Shown one piece after another: positions 57,200 through 64,000 of a stretch of DNA of 64,000 nucleotides. Position numbers and translations under genes: made by a program. Location of the stretch: the NCBI GenBank assembly GCA_946699065.1, contig CAMPDV010001195.1, positions 1 through 64,000 on the forward strand, read 5' to 3'. Each line of letters starts with the position of its first letter. Position 1 is the stretch's first letter. Source of the DNA: Loxodes magnus. Lineage: Eukaryota; Ciliophora; Karyorelictea; Loxodida; Loxodidae. The notes under the pieces are model-generated. The model searched no databases, had not been told where the DNA came from, and saw only the letters and a list, made by a program, of their open reading frames with translations.

Positions 57200-60100
57200 T
57201 ATTAAGTAAAATATTAAAGTACTCTTTTTTTGATGTAAAGAGATATAATTGAATTTTTTTATTAAGCTAGAAAAAATTTTTCTTAAAAAGTGTAACTTAA
57301 AAAAGCTATATAGTATAAAGATATTATAAAAAGGTATATATGATGATTTGAATATATGAAATAAATTTCTCTAATTACGACAATAATATAATATAGTAAC
57401 TATTTAAAAGATATATAATAAATCTATGATATATAGATCTTTATTAGAATTTTGATGTTTGATTAGCTTTTGTCCTTTTTTACAATTTTTAAGTATCATT
57501 GGATACTTTTTCTGTATTTTTTTAATTTTTTTGCTTTTTTTCGAGTTTTTATCAAATTTTTATTTTCTGTATATGAATTTTTTTAAATATTAAGTATGCT
57601 AAAAAGCTCAGAATTTTGAACTTCCAGAAGTTTGTAAGTGCAAACTACAATAATCTCACGAGAAGTTATGATTGAGGATTGATCTTGAATTTTTAAATCA
57701 TATGGAGTATATTTTTTATTTTCTTCTATGTTTTTCAGCAGAAGTTCGTAAACTAAGTTTTAGCTTTAGATCTTCATTTTAGTGATTCTTAAAAGATGCA
57801 TAGATAAGTATTATGCTCATATTAAAAATGTCTATTATACTAAGGTAATATTTATCTTAAATTTCAGCTTCTTTAGATTCCACACTTTTACTTCATATTT
57901 ATAATCATAAGTAGACAAGAAGAATAAATCTGATTTCTCTTATTTTTCAATGGATTTAAATGAATCCTAGTTCTTTTAAGGATTTAAAAGTCTAAAATGA
58001 AAGCTTCTCATGGATTTGATACAAATAAATGTCCTTTAACTTAGCTATATAGATGAAAATCCAAGGTGCATAGAAATATATCTTGTTTTTTTACCACTAA
58101 GCAATATTTTCTGTATTATATGCTATTTCTAAAGAATAAACCCTGAATAATAACATGCCGAAGTAAGGAGTTATTCGATAGATCCTAATTATCGAAAATT
58201 CAAACACATTGATGAGTTTAATGAATAGTATTTAATAGAAATCTATTAGCAAGTCAAACGATTAAATGACGAAGTTATTTCAGGATTCACTAACAAATCT
58301 TCGTTATCTAAGTTTATAGAACAATTCTTCTTTATCTTAATTAAAATATTCAAAGTAGTTGCAAAAATGCTTATTCATGGATCCACCACTCTTGTTATAT
58401 TAAATAGCCTCTGTAACAGAGAAAATTGAGTACTTATTAGCAAAAGTACTTACTTATGATTAAAATTTTCTGAAATTAGATAGAAAATTAAAGGAATAAT
58501 CGATATAATTAAGATAAAGCTATAAACTCATATATTAAACTAGTTCTTAGTCAAGTAAGCCATTAAATCTCTATTACTTCAGAAGTTATCATTCTATTTC
58601 TTAACTATTCTGTTTAGTATAACTTAGCAGGATATTATGCTAAATTAATGCGCATTTAACTTGTTGAAAACCGAATTATAGTAATGCCAATAATCCTCAA
58701 ACAGTTAGTGAAGTAGAGTGGTATATGGCTCTTTTTTTAGTAAAGAGTGATTTTTCAAGGTTGTTTAAACCAATAGCTTACTTCATAACTAGCAAAGGAC
58801 TGATAGAAAGGAAAAGCAATAAGTAAAAGGGATTATCTAATTCTAAAAAGGCTGAGATCTTCATCTTTATTTGATATGTTTATAAATACTACTAATGTAG
58901 ATAAATTTTGAAAGATTCATTACATTAATATTAGATCTCTGGAAATTATCTTAGTGAACGGTTTATTCTATACACATAATATATACAACACTAAGTAACG
59001 ATTTATAAATCAATATAAGTGCAACAACCCATAATTCCGTGTTAGATATAACTCCTTATAATATTTTTGTTTCTTAGGATTTAAAGAAAAAGTAAAAGAA
59101 TTGATAGAGAATCATATTAAAATAATGAACTATATGTAATAAAAGGATATAAAATGTGAAAGGCCAAAATAATTATTTATAAAATAAAAGGGAAGTATTA
59201 CAATATAGCTTTATGAAAAGAGGTATAATAAAATTAATAGAAATAACTTTTACCACTATATATTACTTCATAATTGACTAGCTTAATCAACATAACTATT
59301 ACATTAGATAAAGAATTAAAAGAAAGTTCAAAAATATAAGAAAGTTAAAGAGTCTTTGCAAATCAAACTGGATGATTTTTTTCAATAAGCCTTGCTATTT
59401 TGTCTCATATACTGTTAAGGAAGATTAGTTTAAAATTAAATTTTTTAATCAACTTCTAAAAAAAGAGTATAATCCTCATTTATAAGGCTAGTATGTTAAA
59501 CTAGATTGTCATAAAGCATTCTGAAGTATATTATCTCACTATTTTTTAATTTTTCAGACATAAACATAAATCATTCTTGATATTAAGTTTGTTCTTCATA
59601 AGGGGAATTGTAGAAAGAAATGTTAATTATAATAGATTAAAAAAGAATTTCTTATGGTTTAAATAAGCAATTTGCTTTTAATTAACTTTTAAAAGGAATT
59701 TATTTTCAAGATAATTATCAGATAAACATTCACTTGAACCAGAATCTCAATTCTTATCTACTCAAATTTGTTAACTCGATTTGAAGACATTATACACTGG
59801 AGTAATGACATAGAGGTAATTTTTTTTAAGCTTCTTACGTCCTAACTTCAACTGAAAAACTCTGCTTGAGTAAGATGATAATTATTCGTCAAAAGACTTA
59901 CAAGTAATTAAAGAGTTGAACTTTGGAAATAACTTGTAGGCCATCCTATAAAGAAAAGATGTAGGTAATGAAAGGTAAAAATTCAAACATGAATAAAACC
60001 CTTAAAAATAATAAAGAGATTCTATATCAAGATAAAAAAGATAAAATTTAAATACAAGCAAATAGAATAGATCAAGGACAAGTAAATAATAATCATATTA

Positions 60101-61475
60101 TAAAAAGAGCTTGCTAAAAAGAAAAAAACTTAGAGTAATAGTTCCAAATATGAAAAAGTATGTAGATACCTTATGATTAAAGATTAGATAGAAAATTAGG
60201 AAAGCTAATCTAAAACAGACAAACCCGAATCATATCAAGATTTTAATTGAAATTTTTTATTTATCTCAAACCATGATGATTCATTAAGAGGAAGAATCAC
60301 TCTGATTTATTATTATTATCTAATTTGAATCTTAAGTGTTTTTTAAGTTTGGTCTTAAATATCTAATATCAATATTTTAATACTTCAGTAATTTCTTTAA
60401 TTTAAAGATAAAACGAAAAAAATTTTAACTCCGACATTCATTTCTAAATAATACTTTTAGGATTCTATTATACATAATTTCTTCAATCTAGTTATCAAGA
60501 TAATAAAGTTTCTTATTCATTAATATTGAGTAATGACTTATTTATAAGAATAAAGATAAAATTATTTTTATCTTACTCTTATTGATTTATTATATTAACT
60601 AAGTCTATTTATTCTTTTTCTTAAATTTAGGGATCAAATTTAAGACTTTGTATCTAGTTATCCGGAATTGTCATTTAAATGTAGACTGAGGCTATTAATA
60701 TTGTCAATAATAACTAAATAACATTTACACTAAGATATACCTGCTAATAGAGATAACCACTTATGCTTTATTTCTCTTTAGACTACTTTAAGAGTGCTTA
60801 ATAATATCTAAGCATTATTATAATACAACTGTTGATGATTTGTCCATCTATCCATTAATAGCATATTACAATTTTGCCTGATGACACTATAATTTATATC
60901 ATATAGTTTAATCTTTAATCATCTTAATATTCTCATAACTAATTAAGTAGTCATAACTATTTGGGAACTATTTTCTTACTAGAGCAATAATTATCATAAG
61001 CAGCTTAGTTACATAATTTTGTTTCCCTTATTTACTATAAATTAGATTAAAAAAAGTTAACTTATTTAGAGACATTTGTTCACTAATGTAATCCTGATTT
61101 TATATGATAAAATGGATATCATACATTATGTAGTTCTCAACCTAAAAAATTTTCTGATCTTATAACTGAAGAAAATCTCGGATTTTCAATCAAAGTAAAG
61201 CTCTAATTCTAAGAGTAAATTTTGACTTCTAACATAGGAAATTAAACGACTTAACATTTTATTAAGAATAGCTCATAAATAAAAGCTAAGCAAAAGATAT
61301 AAGCTAAAAAGCCTTGATTTGTTTTATTACTACAAGGCTTTTAAGGTTTTTTATTTGTAGACGTTAAAGAATCTTTATGATTGTTAACTGTATACTTTTG
61401 CCTCAAAGTAATTTAATAAGTAGCTTATTTAGTTATATCTGACTCTTTAATTAATTAATTTTAACTATAAGGGTT
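57200..61475. other. AT-rich stretch; no confirmed gene
   Basis: A plus-strand frame from ATG 57455 to about 58960 is open in the relaxed code and partly hydrophobic, but several frames are equally readable over 58.3-58.7 kb and no motif is recognised. The rest is A/T filler. Confidence 0.35.
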
Positions 61476-61479
61476 AGGG

Positions 61480-62400
61480 TCATCTTTAATTAGAGGAAAT
61501 GTTTCCTCAAATTAAAGACAATAAAAGTTTTTATATTCAATACTCAACTGTACATGTCTTCATCTGAATCAATTTCAAACTGAGATAATTCCTTTCTCTT
61601 CAATAAGCTCATAGAATTGTTCTTCCATCTTCTTGTAATTTTTCTCCAGCTTTTCTAAGCAAATTCTAAATTCATTGTTGTCCTTTTAAAGTTATTTATT
61701 CTGCTACTATTAATTACTAAGATTTTGTTTGATTAATGTCACACTTGAATAATCTAATATCAGCTTCTTTCTGTAAATACCTCCAAAGTAGTTACAATAT
61801 AGCCTCCTCGATGTTCCAAATTATTTACGGTGCTGCTCAAGCACTCTTCATCACTTCGGACATTACCTCCAAAAATGTCCAGCTTTTTGGCAACAATAGC
61901 AATGTTTTATTAAGGACTTGAATTAAAATTTTAATTCTGTTTACATTTTTTCAATTTCCATTTTACCTGTTTGAGTCTAGTTTTTTTTTATTGATAATCG
62001 AGTTTTTTCTTTAATTTTCTATTGATTTGCTCCTAGGTTTTTTTCTAATATTTCAAATTAAGAAGTTAAGGCTTCAATTTAAAGCTAAACTTTACTTATC
62101 AAGACTTTATCTTCCTTTTTTCTATCTTAAAAAAGAAGCCGAAGATTCAAGTTTTCCACCTTCTGGATCTATATTTCGGTATTCATTTTCTCAATTAATA
62201 AATAAAGCTAAATAATGTCTTGCTCATGGGGTTTCTCAAGCTTTTTCAGTTTGCTAGGAAATTCCGTATTTCCCAATCCTTAACAGGAGTAGATTTATCT
62301 TTTTTGAATTCTTGGTTCTTGTTATTTAACTGAGACCTAAGATTGATCTTTAAGGTTAGAATTTAAATTTTAGATTCCCGGATTTTTTTCAATTTTTTGT
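61480..62400 (-). CDS. Gag-like ORF: coiled coil, perfect CCHC knuckle, second coil
   Basis: The best knuckle of the family. After an upstream part in another frame (QEFKKDKSTPVKDWEIRNF), the main frame reads KKLEKPHEQDIIQLYLLIEK, a long coil (LQIEALTSQFEILEKNLG), then CYCCQKAGHFWRQC at about 61890-61850. That is C-x2-C-x4-H-x4-C, the Gag-type zinc knuckle. PK and two TGAs follow; reading on gives a second convincing coil (CLEKLEKNYKKMEEQFYELI) to a TGA near 61580. So either the TGAs are Trp-Trp or two coding pieces abut. No RT or integrase is nearby. A single frame break near 62245 makes it uncertain whether the gene is intact. Confidence 0.55.
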
Positions 62401-62404
62401 TAAT

Positions 62405-63480
62405 ATCTGGCTCTTAACTCAATTAATTATACATAGTTAAATTTACAAAGAAGCAGATTTAATATATCATTATGATATTATTCAGGAATACTTAAAAAGA
62501 AGCATCGGTTGTAAAACCTAGTAGATAATATTACAAAAGCTCCACTATAAAGCAAATGTATAATTAACTATTTAGTAGTTCTAACTATTAGATTGCTTAT
62601 ATTATTCTAGATTGAAATGAGCTAACAATGGTAATCATCATATCCTAATTTCCTAGATAAAGCACTTGTATATTATTATTGTGATCGTAATGCTAAATAT
62701 CTGGTAGTTAACTCTTAAAAATTTAGTTTTTTAAATATGAAACTTAAAGTGTATAGCAAGACTCAAAAGACTCTATATAAAGTATAAATAATTCTTAAAA
62801 TAAGCTTTCATAAAGAAAAAATAATATCTGAGAAGCATTTTAGTGAAGGGATATTAAACTTAAAAAAGCCTATAAACTAAGCGAACATATATGATTAAAA
62901 GTAGCTATTCAGTTTAATAAATAAACCTTTAGGTATTTAGCTAGCTAATATTAAAGTTATTTCAAGACTTTTATAAAGAAATAATAAAGGGATTGATACT
63001 ACAATAGCTATTATGATAAAGCTACATGCTAAATCATAATCACAATGGATTAAAAAAATCTTTCTCTTTTGCAGTTTAGAAATAGCTTATTTATTCTGTT
63101 CAAAGGTATGATTAGACACTTCATTCGATTATGAAGTCGTTAAATTATAACGATAATAATTTAAATTAATTAAAGATTTTAAAGTTAGGAAAACTCGCTG
63201 TCAGTTAGTCTATATATCTTTAGTTAGGTGATTTATATGAACTATAAAAAAGCAACTATAGTAACATCATAAAATCAGTTATAACCAGGAATTATATGAA
63301 CTTAAGCTAATATTGTAAGTAGCTTATTAGTAGCCTAAATTAATAAAGTATATTACCTTACTTAAGAATTAAATGATTATTCATTTCTACTTTGAAAATT
63401 TATCTAGCAATTAAGGCTGGTTAAATAGAATATTTTAGATAAATATCTAATAAACTTTAAATTAACTTAAACATAGATTT
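62405..63480. other. AT-rich stretch without recognised genes
   Basis: Nothing recognised on either strand. Confidence 0.4.
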
Positions 63481-63559
63481 GTTTCCAATAAAAATGTAGA
63501 AATCATGAAAATCATTGTCTTAAATCCCTCCTTTAGTCTAGGAACAATATAGAGACCTT

Positions 63560-63844
63560 ATGAGTAAATTTACTGAATTCATATAAAAGAGCGGATTGCA
63601 AGTAGATGAGTTTGTAGATGAGCTTGATCCTGAAAGTAAAAGAGAAGTAGAAAAATAAGAAATAATTTAGAGGATAAACAGTCTAGGGTTGTAGATAGAT
63701 GAGGAAGAAACGCAACTATTTGAATAAATGCTAGGAAAGAAAGAACAATCTTCAATCATGATAAACGTGGATAGACTTTTTGATGACATAAATAGAACTT
63801 TTTATGCAGACTCTTCGAAGTTTCTAAAAACGATAAACTTCTGA
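63560..63844 (+). CDS. Small acidic protein, possibly EF-hand-like
   Basis: A clean 94-codon frame from ATG 63560 to TGA 63842, with GC-richer codons than its flanks. It starts MSKFTEFIQKSGLQVDEFVD and has RINSLGLQIDEEETQLFEQM followed by MINVDRLFDDINRTF. The helix-acidic turn-helix rhythm is reminiscent of degenerate EF-hands, but no canonical 12-residue calcium loop is visible, so this is only a suggestion. The frame is open upstream (PPLVQEQYRDL before the Met), so this may be the last exon or C-terminus of a longer gene. Confidence 0.5.
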
Positions 63845-64000
63845 TTTGTTTCGATAATTAAAGCAACAATAATACTTTTTAACTTCCTTATCTTTATGCA
63901 AATAAAATTACATTCTCTCTTATCATTTTAACCAAAATTAAATGTTATTATTTCTCATCTCATCATATTTAGCAATCAGTTTACTTTTAGAGTTATTAGA

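Noticed and set aside
57455-58960. A plus-strand open frame that looks like a membrane protein
   Set aside because: Several frames are equally readable between 58.3 and 58.7 kb, and no family motif was found; the protein-like look is not reliable here.

Overview
The window is very AT-rich ciliate-type DNA and looks gene-poor and repeat-rich, like a germline or repeat-dense chromosome region. Two features point to a ciliate. Recognisable coding regions are full of in-frame TAA and TAG where Gln is expected, and almost nothing long is open under the standard code. In addition, in-frame TGA codons repeatedly fall where family members carry Trp (ET-W, N-W-LPIS, FA-W-THLKIN and LN-W-LP in a reverse transcriptase ORF; inside CCHC knuckles; at one aligned place in three copies of a zinc-finger gene). 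I therefore read UAA/UAG as Gln and UGA as Trp, with some of the same triplets also acting as stops. Among ciliates this resembles heterotrich or karyorelict codes more than the Tetrahymena code, but the organism is not identified here.

Layout. 1-15 kb: AT-rich filler with a structured 300-nt dispersed repeat, a tandem dimer of a hairpin-rich element, several gag-like ORFs (coiled coil plus CCHC zinc knuckle) on both strands, and a tRNA-Ile(UAU) gene next to a decayed tRNA-Tyr. 15.7-21.9 kb: an almost complete non-LTR retrotransposon on the minus strand, read as one 1,971-codon frame (gag-like, APE endonuclease, reverse transcriptase, C-terminal CxC/H/C finger). 21.9-31 kb: a decayed zinc-finger gene, more gag-like relics, a reverse transcriptase relic, and a second copy of the LINE 5' coding end fused to another gag-like ORF. 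32.8 kb: an odd tRNA gene. 35.46-40.72 kb: about 14.2 apparently identical copies of a 371-bp unit, each with an intact intron-containing tRNA-Tyr(GUA) and a defective tRNA-Ile(UAU), all on the minus strand. 40.7-64 kb: mostly AT-rich DNA with two good copies of a double Cys/His finger gene (42.5 and 53.3 kb), a third copy of the structured repeat, two gag-like ORFs, a tRNA-Ile relic and a small acidic ORF at the right edge.

How the parts relate. The LINE is the only element here with its own reverse transcriptase. The many gag-only ORFs and the structured 300-nt repeat may be non-autonomous passengers, but that is inference. The single Tyr-Ile locus at 8.4 kb and the array at 35-40 kb are homologous including their flanks, and show opposite decay: Ile intact and Tyr broken at 8.4 kb, Tyr intact and Ile broken in every array unit.

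Limits: all translations and alignments were done by eye. In so AT-rich a sequence, with stop-type codons read as sense, long open frames arise by chance, so ORFs without a recognisable motif get low confidence.
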